NCBI GenBank assembly: GCA_019247495.1
Contig: JAFAOU010000213.1
Span: forward strand, 1 to 43,287
DNA length: 43,287 nt
From: Acidobacteriota bacterium
GTDB lineage: Bacteria; Acidobacteriota; Thermoanaerobaculia; Gp7-AA8
Direction: 5' to 3'
Position numbers and translations under genes: made by a program. The notes under the pieces were generated by a model. It worked only from the letters and a program-made list of their open reading frames with translations, was not told where the DNA came from and did not search any database. Below, piece after piece: positions 8,361-16,109 of the stretch. The stretch's first letter is position 1, and every line of letters begins with the position of its first letter.

Positions 8361-9800
8361 ATGGCAAAGCCGAGACTTCCCAAGAGCACCATCGAGTGCC
8401 CTGACTGCACCAAGGCAAGCGGATTTCCGCTGGGCAAAAGCGAAGGCTTTTCGCGCCGCGGCTTCATGCAGATCGCCGGCACGGGCCTTGTGGCCTCCTT
8501 TTTTGCCGACGTCTTCAGCCCGCGTCTTCTGCAGGCTGCCACGACGGCGCCGAACGTTACCCTCCACAACACCGCCAAGAACGCCATCTTCATTTTCCTG
8601 CCGGGCGCTCCGAGCAACATCGACACCTGGGACCTGAAAGAGGGCGCGTGGACGCCGTCGGATTTCAATCCGACTTCGTACGACAACAACAACGTCCGTT
8701 TCCCGCAGGGGCTGATGCCGATGACGGCCGCGCAACTCGGCAAGATCGCGTTTGTCCGCTCAGGACTTTCGTGGGCCGCAGTCCACACGCTCGGACAATC
8801 GTGGGCGCAGATCGCGCGCAATCCCGGCGGCGCCACCGGCGCCATCGCGCCGCACATCGGCGCCGTGGTCGCGCTCGAGTCGCAGATCAAACGCCTGCCG
8901 ACCGACGTTCTTCCGGGCTTCATCGCTCTGAACTCTTCGGGCATTCCGTCGTCCGGGTACTTCCCCGCGTCGTACGCGCCGTTCCAGGTCGTGCCGGCAG
9001 CCACTGGTCTTCCGACGATCGCGCATCCGGACGGCGTGACGCGCTTCTCCGACCGCTGGTCGTTTCTGCACTCGCTCGACGCGAACCGCAGCAGCGGGAT
9101 TCTCGGCAAAGCGTCGGTCGACATGAATGACTTCTACACGCAGTCGAAGGCGCTGATGGACGCGCCGAACATCAACGCCACCTTCAGCTTCTCGCCCACC
9201 GAACACACGAAGTACGGTGCGACGACGTTCGGCGATTCGCTCATCGTCGCGCGCAATCTCGTCGCGGCCGGCAAGGGCACGCGCTTCGTCCAGGCCACCC
9301 TCGGCGGCTGGGATCATCACAGCGGCATTTACGACAAGCCGGCGAACGGCGTGAATTCGCTCTACACGCAGATGGCGCAGTTCGATCCCGCCTACGCGTC
9401 GCTGCTTGCCGATCTGTCGTCGATGCCGGGCTCCGTCGCCGGAAAGACCCTGCTCGACGAGACGATCGTCGTCGTCGTCGCCGAGTTCGGACGCACCGTC
9501 GGCGTTCTCAACAATCAGGGCGGCCGCGATCACAACCTGCGCATGACCACGGTCTGGGCCGGCGGAGGCGTTCGCGGCGGTCAGGTCATTGGAAAGACCG
9601 ACGCAACCGGCGGAAGCGTCAGCGACTACGGATGGAGTGCGAATCGCGACATCCGCCCCGAGGACGTCACCTCGACCCTCTACTCCGCCCTCGGCATCGA
9701 CTACACCACCGTCCGCCACGACGACCCGCTCAACCGCGGATTCGAATACGTCCCGTTCGCGAAGGACGGAACGTATCAGCCGATCAACGAACTGTTCTGA
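8361..9800 (+). CDS. DUF1501 domain protein with twin-arginine signal
   Basis: A 479-residue member of the DUF1501 family, which belongs to the alkaline phosphatase/sulfatase-like superfamily. Residues 34-36 are SRR in SRRGFMQIAGTG, a twin-arginine export signal followed by a hydrophobic stretch, so the folded protein is probably exported by Tat. Family features are IFIFLPGAPSNIDTWDLK near the start, GGWDHHSGIYD in the middle, VVVVAEFGRTVGVLN, and GGRDHN. The Asp/His-rich motifs fit metal binding. An unusual CPDCTKASGFPLGK segment, with two Cys, precedes the signal. The gene is almost certainly co-transcribed with the DUF1549/1553 gene and ends at a strong hairpin. Confidence 0.9.
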   Translation: MAKPRLPKSTIECPDCTKASGFPLGKSEGFSRRGFMQIAGTGLVASFFADVFSPRLLQAATTAPNVTLHNTAKNAIFIFLPGAPSNIDTWDLKEGAWTPSDFNPTSYDNNNVRFPQGLMPMTAAQLGKIAFVRSGLSWAAVHTLGQSWAQIARNPGGATGAIAPHIGAVVALESQIKRLPTDVLPGFIALNSSGIPSSGYFPASYAPFQVVPAATGLPTIAHPDGVTRFSDRWSFLHSLDANRSSGILGKASVDMNDFYTQSKALMDAPNINATFSFSPTEHTKYGATTFGDSLIVARNLVAAGKGTRFVQATLGGWDHHSGIYDKPANGVNSLYTQMAQFDPAYASLLADLSSMPGSVAGKTLLDETIVVVVAEFGRTVGVLNNQGGRDHNLRMTTVWAGGGVRGGQVIGKTDATGGSVSDYGWSANRDIRPEDVTSTLYSALGIDYTTVRHDDPLNRGFEYVPFAKDGTYQPINELF

Positions 9801-9803
9801 AAC

Positions 9804-9830
9804 GCGTGGGCCGCGAGTCGCGGCCCACGC
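9804..9830. terminator. Strong hairpin between convergent genes
   Basis: A perfect 12-bp stem (GCGTGGGCCGCG with CGCGGCCCACGC) has a 3-nt loop. It starts 4 bp after the DUF1501 stop and ends 6 bp before the stop of the convergent protease gene. It lacks a T-run, so termination is likely from position and stability rather than a canonical rho-independent signal. Confidence 0.6.
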
Positions 9831-9835
9831 ACTCC

Positions 9836-10633
9836 CTACCTCGCTACGCGATCCTTCAAATTCGAGTGATACGCCGGGTCGTCGACGATGCCGGTCGGAT
9901 TGCCCATCTTGGCGATCCGGCCCGAGATGTCGTTGATGCGGTCCTGCGTGCCCGGATGGTCGGCAAAGAAGCGCGTGACGGAGCTGTTGCCGCCCTTCTC
10001 GAGACTGAGCAGTTTTTGAAACATGTCCAGCATGCCGTGCGGGTCGTAGCCGGCCTTGGTCATGAACTGCAGACCGAGATCGTCGGCTTCTTTCTCGTCA
10101 GCGCGACTGAAACGAGCCATCGCGCCGCCGGCGATCACCTGCGCCAGTAGCTGCTGCAATCCGTTCGGATTCTGTCCGAGAAGGATGGCGCCGATCGCGC
10201 CAATCTCCTGCTGCGTCTCCACCTGCTTGATGACATGCCGGGCGACGACGTGACTGATCTCGTGCGCCACCACGCCGGCCAGTTCGTCGGCCTTGTCCGC
10301 CTGCGCGATGAGGCCGGCGTTGATGTAGATGTGTCCGCCGGGAATGCTGAATGCGTTGACGTTCGGATCGTTGACGATATCGAACGTGAACGGGCGATCC
10401 GCAAGCGGAGTCGTTGCGTGGATCCGTTCGCCGACGGACGTCAGGTACGCCTTCGCGGTCGCGTCATTGCTGAGCTGCATCTGCTGCGCGACCTGCGCAG
10501 CCATCTGATTGCCGAGTTGCCATTCCTGATCGAGCGAGACGCTGTTGCCGGACGCGCCGAGGCCGCCGGAGCCGCAACCGGCGGCGAGTACTCCCATCAA
10601 AACCACTGCAAGAAATGATGTGCGCTTCAACAT
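9836..10633 (-). CDS. M48 family metalloprotease, lipoprotein
   Basis: A 265-residue M48-type zinc endopeptidase. It has a lipoprotein signal with lipobox LAAGC (Cys20) followed by a Gly/Ser linker. The zinc motif HEISH is at residues 124-128, followed by VVARH, and the third ligand region is ADEKEADDLG. IPGGHIYINAGLI before the HEXXH is typical of M48 enzymes of the BepA/LoiP type, which sit in the periplasm and take part in outer-membrane protein quality control. ATG at 10633 is preceded by GGAGGG seven nt upstream, which decides it over an in-frame ATG ten codons earlier. It lies last in the minus-strand run, about 70 bp after the TupA-like gene. Confidence 0.92.
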   Translation of the reverse strand: MLKRTSFLAVVLMGVLAAGCGSGGLGASGNSVSLDQEWQLGNQMAAQVAQQMQLSNDATAKAYLTSVGERIHATTPLADRPFTFDIVNDPNVNAFSIPGGHIYINAGLIAQADKADELAGVVAHEISHVVARHVIKQVETQQEIGAIGAILLGQNPNGLQQLLAQVIAGGAMARFSRADEKEADDLGLQFMTKAGYDPHGMLDMFQKLLSLEKGGNSSVTRFFADHPGTQDRINDISGRIAKMGNPTGIVDDPAYHSNLKDRVAR

Positions 10634-10676
10634 CGGTAAACCCTCCGGAGCGGCGAAGTGCAAAAGGGGGACCGTT

Positions 10677-10702
10677 CACGCGGAGGGCGCGGAGAGGCGG
10701 AG
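10677..10702. repeat. Single-arm repeat word, family I (CACGCGGAGGGCGCGGAG)
   Basis: The sequence CACGCGGAGGGCGCGGAG plus AGGCGGAG sits directly downstream of the TupA-like stop codon. A close relative in the opposite orientation (CGCGCCTCCGCGTG) lies at 15351-15375 between two other genes. No second arm is seen at either site. This looks like a remnant or half of a palindromic family. Confidence 0.45.
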
Positions 10703-11476
10703 TTAGAGGAGGTGGAAGGCGCGATGGCCCTGGATCGAGTACGCGTCGAGCAATGATCGTCCGCGTCCATGCAACAGCCATTCGACAAACGTCGACGCGT
10801 TGGAATCGCCGGAGATCAACATGACTGAGTAGACGTTGCGCAGGAATGGATCGCCCGCGTACAGCAAGCGCAAGCGCAGCGATGGGGCGAGCTGTTCGTA
10901 TGTGGCGCGATCGCTGAGCGTGTACGCCTGCATCTCGCTTGAGGAACGGAGCAAGGCCGCCATCGGCTGCCCCATCTTCAGATATCCCGGATTAAATTCG
11001 GGAACGGCCAACGCTGCGCGCCAGATAGCGCGTTCTTTCGCGTACGTGCCCGACTGATCGTTGCGCGACATGAACACGGCGTGCGCCTTCGCAATGCGCG
11101 CGAACGCGTTGCCCGCGCTCCGCGCATGCGCAACATCCGCGCGATCGTCCATCGGTCCGACGATCACGAAGTCGTTCCACATGAACTGCCGGTAGAGCCG
11201 CGGCTTGTGCGCGGCGACGAAGCGTTTCTCCGCGCCTGGATCGTGGGTGATCGTGACGTCGGCCTGCCCCTGCGCCGCCAGCTGCAGCGCCTGTCCCGAG
11301 CCGATGACGACTGGATGGATCTCGATGCCGGTGTCGCGCTTCAGCTCGACCTGCAGAAGCTCCAGGACGCCGGATCCCTGGAGGCTCGAAGTCGTGGCCA
11401 GGACGAACGACTTTGGCGGCGCCTCGCGAGTACACGCGGCCAGCAGCAGCGCGATCGCGATCATCGCGCGGCGCAT
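10703..11476 (-). CDS. TupA-like tungstate/molybdate-binding lipoprotein, orphan
   Basis: A 257-residue substrate-binding protein. It has a lipoprotein signal with lipobox LLAAC (Cys15). Next comes VLATTSSLQGSGVLELL and IGSGQALQLAAQGQADVTI, then the triad of TupA hallmarks ITHDPGAEKRFV, WNDFVIVGP and MSRNDQSGTYAKE. TupA proteins bind tungstate (or related oxyanions) and hand it to the TupBC ABC transporter. No permease or ATPase gene is near, so its partner must lie elsewhere or it serves another role. The start is 2 bp after the stop of the ferredoxin gene, so the two are co-translated. The family call is strong; the ion cannot be told from sequence. Confidence 0.88.
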   Translation of the reverse strand: MRRAMIAIALLLAACTREAPPKSFVLATTSSLQGSGVLELLQVELKRDTGIEIHPVVIGSGQALQLAAQGQADVTITHDPGAEKRFVAAHKPRLYRQFMWNDFVIVGPMDDRADVAHARSAGNAFARIAKAHAVFMSRNDQSGTYAKERAIWRAALAVPEFNPGYLKMGQPMAALLRSSSEMQAYTLSDRATYEQLAPSLRLRLLYAGDPFLRNVYSVMLISGDSNASTFVEWLLHGRGRSLLDAYSIQGHRAFHLL

Positions 11477-11478
11477 CG

Positions 11479-11820
11479 CTACTTTTTCACCGCCGCGCTG
11501 GCGCCGGACTGGAACTCGGCCTCGCTGAGTTGAAGATCATCGCGCCGAGGCCCGTCGCCCATCACGCCGGCGTAGACCTCGCGCGCAAGCTCGCGCGTCA
11601 GGTGCGAGTAGACGTCGCCGTCGACGATCATGTTCGGACCGTGGTCGCAGAGGTCGAGGCACGACACCGTGCAGACGCGCACCAGCGGCTTGCGCCCCAT
11701 CTTCTTGTTGTGTCCCTTCAGCTCCGCGTGGATGAACTCCCCTCGCTCGATGCCGCGATCGGGATTGCCGCAACGTCCGCCGATGCAGACGAGGAAGTGC
11801 TTTTGGAAGGGGTAGCGCAT
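11479..11820 (-). CDS. Thioredoxin-like [2Fe-2S] ferredoxin
   Basis: A 113-residue protein of the thioredoxin-fold [2Fe-2S] ferredoxin family. The cysteines are Cys12, Cys17, Cys50, Cys54 and Cys58, in HFLVCIGGRCG and VRVCTVSCLDLCDHGPN. The CxxxC followed by a DHGPN turn and the N-terminal Cys pair are the expected cluster ligands. The start is placed at MRYPFQKHF, because the frame upstream runs through the palindromic repeat and encodes low-complexity Asn/Thr/Phe-rich sequence that is not part of the fold. No Shine-Dalgarno sequence is visible before this ATG; the repeat ends 11 nt upstream. It is encoded 2 bp before the TupA-like gene, which hints at a shared role with a molybdenum or tungsten enzyme, but that is only inference. 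Confidence 0.88.
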   Translation of the reverse strand: MRYPFQKHFLVCIGGRCGNPDRGIERGEFIHAELKGHNKKMGRKPLVRVCTVSCLDLCDHGPNMIVDGDVYSHLTRELAREVYAGVMGDGPRRDDLQLSEAEFQSGASAAVKK

Positions 11821-11831
11821 CAGGAAAAGCG

Positions 11832-11941
11832 AAATGTTGAATGTTGAGTGTTGAATGTTGAATGTTGAATGAGAGAACGAATGTCGCGCAGTGCGAAGCC
11901 GCATTCAACATTCAACATTGAACATTCACCATTCAACATTT
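11832..11941. repeat. Heptad palindrome, family B (AATGTTG), copy 1
   Basis: The left arm at 11832-11871 and right arm at 11902-11941 are each 40 nt and match as inverted repeats at 37 of 40 positions, around a 30-nt loop. Each arm is five tandem copies of AATGTTG with point changes. Flanking AAAAGC/GCTTTT extends the pairing. A second copy with the same architecture lies at 27531-27638. Confidence 0.95.
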
Positions 11942-11950
11942 GCTTTTCGA

Positions 11951-13351
11951 TCACGAAAGCGCCCACTTCTTCCCCGCGTCGAGCACGTGTTTCAAATCCT
12001 TCGGACTGCACGCTTCCGCATAAATGCGCGCGACAGGTTCCGTTCCCGACAGACGAAAAAGCAGCCACGTGCTGTCGTCGAAAATCAGCTTCACGCCGTC
12101 GGTCTTGTTGACTTCGCGAACCGTGAAGTCGTCGATCGACTTCGGCGGATTGGCGAGCTTTTCGGCGAGCGATTCTTTGAGTTGCGGCGTCAACTTCATG
12201 TCGATCCGCTTCGAGTAGAAGTAGCCGAACTCCTCGTACATCTCCTCGATCAGTTGATTCAGTTTCTTGCCGGTGTGCGCGACCATCTCCGCGACGAGCA
12301 GGCACGCCAGAATGCCGTCCTTCTCCGGGAGGTGGCGGTACATCGACATGCCCGCGCTCTCCTCGCCGCCCATGGCGATTTTGTCGGCGAGAATCAGCTC
12401 GCCGATGTACTTGAAGCCGACCGGCGTCTCGTGCAGTTCAACGTCGAGTTTGCGCGCGATGGCGTCGATGAGATGGGTCGTTGCGACCGAGCGCGCCAAG
12501 CCGCCGGGGATTTTTCGCTCACGTTTGAGGTAGATCGCCAGCAGCGACAGGATCACGTTCGGCGAGACGAAGCGATTGCGGTCGTCGATGATGCCGAAGC
12601 GGTCGGCGTCGCCGTCGGTGGCCAGGCCGAGGTCGAAGCCTTCGTCCGTGACGACCTTGCGAAGCTCGCCGAGGTTCTTCTCATTGCACTCGGGGGAGAA
12701 GCCGCCGAAGTACGGATCGCGATAGTTGTGAATGATCTTCACCTCAACACCCGACTCGAGGAGAAAGTAGTCGAGGTAATCACGTGACGTGCCGAAGAGC
12801 GAATCGATGGCGATACGAAGGCCGCTCTTGCGGATCGTGTCGACATCGACCTTTTGTTTCAACCCATCGAGGTAACGGTCCTTCGGATCGATCTCCTCGA
12901 TCAGCTCGGCCTTTTCGTAGACATCGACACGCTGGCCTGTGGCTGCAACCTTGTTGATCTCGTCCTCGATCTGTTTCGTGATCTCCGGCAGCACCGGCGC
13001 GCCGTTCGACGTCGAGAACTTCAGCCCGTTGTACTCGGGCGGATTGTGCGAGGCGGTGAAGTTGATCGCGCCCATCGCTTTGCGCCGCACCGTCTCGAAC
13101 GACGCCACCGGCGTGGGAACGTCGCGCGTGCAGAGGTAGGCCTGGATGTCGTTGAAGGCGAGGATGCGGGCCGCTTCCGATGCGAACTTTTCGGAGAGGA
13201 ACCGTGTGTCGTACGCGATGACGACGCCGCGTCCCTTCTGACTCGATTTGCGGAGGTAATTTGCGATGCCCTGGCTGGCGATGCGGACGTTGTCGAAGGT
13301 GAAATCCTCTCCGATGATGCCGCGCCACCCCGAGGTCCCGAATTTGATCAT
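11951..13351 (-). CDS. Phosphoglucomutase/phosphomannomutase family protein
   Basis: A 466-residue alpha-D-phosphohexomutase, which interconverts hexose 1- and 6-phosphates for polysaccharide and nucleotide-sugar synthesis. The four active-site elements are visible: the phosphoserine loop TASHNP with Ser101, the magnesium loop DGDADR with Asp246, Asp248 and Asp250, the sugar-recognition loop GGEESAG, and the phosphate-binding RLSGTEP near the C-terminus. The N-terminus IKFGTSGWRG is typical. ATG at 13351 is chosen at the conserved N-terminus. Whether glucose, mannose or glucosamine is the substrate cannot be told. A repeat region precedes it and a heptad palindrome follows within 10 bp of the stop. 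Confidence 0.94.
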   Translation of the reverse strand: MIKFGTSGWRGIIGEDFTFDNVRIASQGIANYLRKSSQKGRGVVIAYDTRFLSEKFASEAARILAFNDIQAYLCTRDVPTPVASFETVRRKAMGAINFTASHNPPEYNGLKFSTSNGAPVLPEITKQIEDEINKVAATGQRVDVYEKAELIEEIDPKDRYLDGLKQKVDVDTIRKSGLRIAIDSLFGTSRDYLDYFLLESGVEVKIIHNYRDPYFGGFSPECNEKNLGELRKVVTDEGFDLGLATDGDADRFGIIDDRNRFVSPNVILSLLAIYLKRERKIPGGLARSVATTHLIDAIARKLDVELHETPVGFKYIGELILADKIAMGGEESAGMSMYRHLPEKDGILACLLVAEMVAHTGKKLNQLIEEMYEEFGYFYSKRIDMKLTPQLKESLAEKLANPPKSIDDFTVREVNKTDGVKLIFDDSTWLLFRLSGTEPVARIYAEACSPKDLKHVLDAGKKWALS

Positions 13352-13384
13352 GTCTCTCCAATCAACTGCGGCGTGGGAACTTAA

Positions 13385-13590
13385 CACAGGGACGAGGGAG
13401 ATGAGGCAGGGAGATGAGGCAGGGACGAGGGACGAGGGAAGCACCAGTCTTTTCGGACCTGCCCTTGCTCGTTGCTCGCCGTTGTCGCGTTCCTGCTTTC
13501 CGCGCTGCGCTAGTCGCCGGCCGCAGTTCCCCTCGTCCCTCGTCCCTCATCCCTGCCTCACCTCCCTGCGTCATCCCCCTGCCTCCAGGG
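13385..13590. repeat. Long inverted repeat, family E (GGGACGAGGGA words)
   Basis: The left arm (about 13388-13440) is a run of GGACGAGGGA/GATGAGGCAGG words. The right arm (about 13528-13586) is the reverse complement built from TCCCTCGTCCC/TCATCCCTGCC words. The spacer is about 87 nt. It fills most of the 268-bp divergent gap between the phosphohexomutase and the REC-GGDEF-EAL gene, so it lies within both 5' regions. No promoter elements could be picked out with confidence. Confidence 0.9.
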
Positions 13591-13619
13591 CACGATTCAC
13601 GCAATATCATTGCCCAACG

Positions 13620-15341
13620 ATGTCTGAGCGGCCCGTGCTGCTGATCGCCGACGATGATGAGGACGTTCAGCGACTGCTGACTCTCTTCGTCCGGCCGCTC
13701 GATTGCGAAGTGTTGACGGCGCGCGACGGCGAAGAGGCGTTGGCCATCGCCCAGGCGCGGCTTCCCGATCTCGTCCTGCTCGACGTCATGATGCCGAAGC
13801 GCAGCGGATGGGAAGTCTGCCAGGCGCTGAAAGCGGTGCAGCGGACGTCGCACATCGCCGTCGTGCTCGTCACCGGCCGCGGCGACGTGAAGGACCGGCT
13901 GACGGGATTGCAGCTCGGCGCCGACGACTACCTCGTCAAGCCATTCAACCGCGATGAAGTCGTCAAGCGCATCGGCGCCCTTCTGCACCGGAAACATCGG
14001 GAGCCGGTTCCGGGCGCCGAGGCTGCCAAGTCATCCGAGAGCATGCTGTTCGATCGCGCCAGCGGACTGCCCACCGTTCCGATGGTTCTCAGCCGGCTCA
14101 AGGAAATGCTCATCGAACAGAGCGAGATCGGCATCGTCTACGTCGACATCGAACAGTTCGAGCAGATCGAGGCGGAGTACGGCTGGGCCTTCTTCGACGA
14201 GTTCCTGCGCTGCGCCGGCGAGGCCGTTGTGGGCGAGGCGCGCGCGCGCTTTCCGAAGGCGCTCGTAGCCGCGAACCTCGTGGGCGGCTCCAGCTTCTAC
14301 ATCTTCTTCGAATCGCGCGGCACTGACCTGCGGCAGGAGGCGGCCTTCGACACCGTCGCCAACGACGTTCGCGAGAAGCTCATCACCGCGATGCGCGAGC
14401 GCTTCCCGGCCATGCAGCAGGGACAGATCGGATTTTTCGTCGGGGCGGCGCGCATCGACTACCGGCCGCAGATCCGCCTCGAGCGTCAGGTCTACCAGGG
14501 GATGCAGACCGCCGGCGACGCCGTGCGCGACGCCGAGCAGCAGCGCAAGAAGCAGCTGACGCGCGAGCTGCGCGACATCATCCGCCGCAAACGCGTGACG
14601 ACGCTCTTTCAACCGATCGTCTGGGCGCAGGAAGGAAACGTCTTCGGCTACGAAGTGCTCACGCGCGGCGCGCCGAATTCGTCGTTTCGCAATTCCGACA
14701 TGCTCTTCGGCTTCGCGCGCGACGCGAAGCTGGCGTGGGCGCTGGAAACCGTCGCGCTCGAGAACGCCCTGAAACGCCTCCGCTCCTTTGACCTCACCGG
14801 GCGCAAGTACCTCCTCAATCTCGAAGCGGAAATGTTCGAGGAGTCGGAGTTCCGCATCCACGAGATGGTGTCGTTCTTCTCCGAGCATCGCGGCCACTTC
14901 GTTTTCGAACTGACCGAGCGGGCAGCGATCGAGGATTACGCCGTCTTCCGCCGTCTTCTCGATGAGTTCCGCGACAAAGGGATCGAAGTGGCGATCGACG
15001 ACGCCGGCTCCGGCTACGCTTCACTCGAAGCGATCGCCGCGCTGTCCCCCGACTACCTAAAAATCACCAAAGGCCTGGTCTCCACGCTGGCCGACGAGCC
15101 AATCAAACAGGACCTCGTAAAAATGCTCGTCGACCTCGCCGGAAAAATCGGCGCGAAGACGCTCGCCGAAGGCCTTGAGACCGTCGAAGAATACGAATGG
15201 TGCCGCGACCTCGGCGTCGACCTCCTGCAAGGCTATTACCTCGCCCATCCGCAAGACGAACCCCGCATCGGCGACGAAGAAGTGCAAGCATCGCTAGCGG
15301 CGGACGCACAACGCCGGCTCGCCACCGCAGCCGCGCACTAG
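13620..15341 (+). CDS. REC-GGDEF-EAL protein with degenerate catalytic motifs
   Basis: A 573-residue soluble protein with three domains. The receiver (1-125) has phospho-acceptor Asp55, Thr85 and Lys107. A GGDEF-fold domain (about 140-300) has GGSSF at 222-226 in place of GGDEF and is surely inactive as a diguanylate cyclase. The EAL domain (about 325-555) keeps Glu345 (EVL for EAL), Asn400, ELTE at 430-433, the Asp pair at 460-461, Lys481, Glu517 and Gln537. The normally conserved Asp of the KID motif is Thr483 (KIT). That Asp supports catalysis in active phosphodiesterases, so activity may be lost or weak and the protein may be a c-di-GMP sensor or scaffold. ATG at 13620 follows a repeat region. 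Confidence 0.93.
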   Translation: MSERPVLLIADDDEDVQRLLTLFVRPLDCEVLTARDGEEALAIAQARLPDLVLLDVMMPKRSGWEVCQALKAVQRTSHIAVVLVTGRGDVKDRLTGLQLGADDYLVKPFNRDEVVKRIGALLHRKHREPVPGAEAAKSSESMLFDRASGLPTVPMVLSRLKEMLIEQSEIGIVYVDIEQFEQIEAEYGWAFFDEFLRCAGEAVVGEARARFPKALVAANLVGGSSFYIFFESRGTDLRQEAAFDTVANDVREKLITAMRERFPAMQQGQIGFFVGAARIDYRPQIRLERQVYQGMQTAGDAVRDAEQQRKKQLTRELRDIIRRKRVTTLFQPIVWAQEGNVFGYEVLTRGAPNSSFRNSDMLFGFARDAKLAWALETVALENALKRLRSFDLTGRKYLLNLEAEMFEESEFRIHEMVSFFSEHRGHFVFELTERAAIEDYAVFRRLLDEFRDKGIEVAIDDAGSGYASLEAIAALSPDYLKITKGLVSTLADEPIKQDLVKMLVDLAGKIGAKTLAEGLETVEEYEWCRDLGVDLLQGYYLAHPQDEPRIGDEEVQASLAADAQRRLATAAAH

Positions 15342-15350
15342 CCGATTCTC

Positions 15351-15375
15351 CTCCGCGCCCCCGCGCCTCCGCGTG
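15351..15375. repeat. Single-arm repeat word, family I, copy 2
   Basis: CTCCGCGCCCCCGCGCCTCC followed by GCGTG lies in the 35-bp gap between the convergent EAL-protein and bicupin genes. Its reverse complement resembles the element at 10677-10702. Confidence 0.4.
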
Positions 15376-15376
15376 A

Positions 15377-16087
15377 CTAACTTCCAGCCGAGTACCGAAC
15401 CGCGGGACTGCCAGCCGGGTAGAAAACGCCGAGCAGCCGCATCTCCCCGAGTCCGCGGTTCTCGACGCAGTGCACCTGCCCGTGCGGCAGAAAAATGCAC
15501 GACCCGGTTTCGATCGGCGCATGCGACGTCCCCGCCCACATCTCGCCGGTGCCGTCGAGGATCACGATTACCTCTTCGTAAAGGTGGAAGTGATCGGGCG
15601 CGCGGCCGGGCGGGATTCCGCCGACGAACTGCGTCACCTGCGTGCTGCCGGCGTCATCGTTGATGACTTCGCGATACCAGCGGTCCCCGGTGCGCTGCAC
15701 GGGCCGGTCTTCCATCGCGACCGCGAAGAGCTCGCCGTGTCCCAGTTCATTGCCGTCGAGCCTCGCGCCGTCGTCCGGGCAGCGCGAGCTGACGAGGGTC
15801 AAGGTTTCGTCTGCCGCGATCTCAAACGACGTTGCCGGCGGAAGGTAGATGCCGGTGTCGGACCGAAGGCCTGGCCCCGAGCCGGAGATCACGTAGAGGA
15901 CTTCGTCCGCGGCCTCATTGCGCAGAGTCGCCCGCTCGCCTGCCGGTAACTCCATTACCCGCAGTGAGATCGCCCTTGCGCCGGCCGCGGTTCCGAAGTG
16001 CTTCCAGATTCGCAGCGCACCTTCGACGGCCGGCTTGCCGTCCTTCAATCCCACCACGCGGCAGCCGCCGTCGAGTATTGCAAGCAT
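15377..16087 (-). CDS. Bicupin protein, one metal site intact
   Basis: A 236-residue protein with two cupin domains. The C-terminal one (about 130-230) has a full metal-binding set: HFHLYEE and, 30-odd residues on, LPHGQVHCVENRG, matching the HxH(x3-4)E...H cupin motifs. The N-terminal one (about 35-110) keeps the fold signature (ADEVLYVISGSG...YLPPATSFEI) but lacks the histidines, so it is probably structural. Cupins of this build include dioxygenases, isomerases and aminohydrolases; I cannot choose. It is divergent from the 2OG oxygenase/kynureninase-like pair with only 22 bp between starts, so the promoters must overlap or lie within genes, which suggests shared regulation. Confidence 0.8.
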   Translation of the reverse strand: MLAILDGGCRVVGLKDGKPAVEGALRIWKHFGTAAGARAISLRVMELPAGERATLRNEAADEVLYVISGSGPGLRSDTGIYLPPATSFEIAADETLTLVSSRCPDDGARLDGNELGHGELFAVAMEDRPVQRTGDRWYREVINDDAGSTQVTQFVGGIPPGRAPDHFHLYEEVIVILDGTGEMWAGTSHAPIETGSCIFLPHGQVHCVENRGLGEMRLLGVFYPAGSPAVRYSAGS

Positions 16088-16109
16088 TTCGTGGGATTAT
16101 GCTCCACGC

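Noticed and set aside
6987..8735. Long open frame on the minus strand, opposite the DUF1549/1553 gene
   Set aside because: It is the antisense shadow of a GC-rich gene with strong codon bias: Arg/Val/Asp-rich, no domain, and the plus strand holds a clear family match.
15377..16087. Bicupin considered as 3-hydroxyanthranilate dioxygenase because of the kynureninase-like neighbour
   Set aside because: The cupin motifs are too general and the iron-site context of that family could not be confirmed, so the name is not given.
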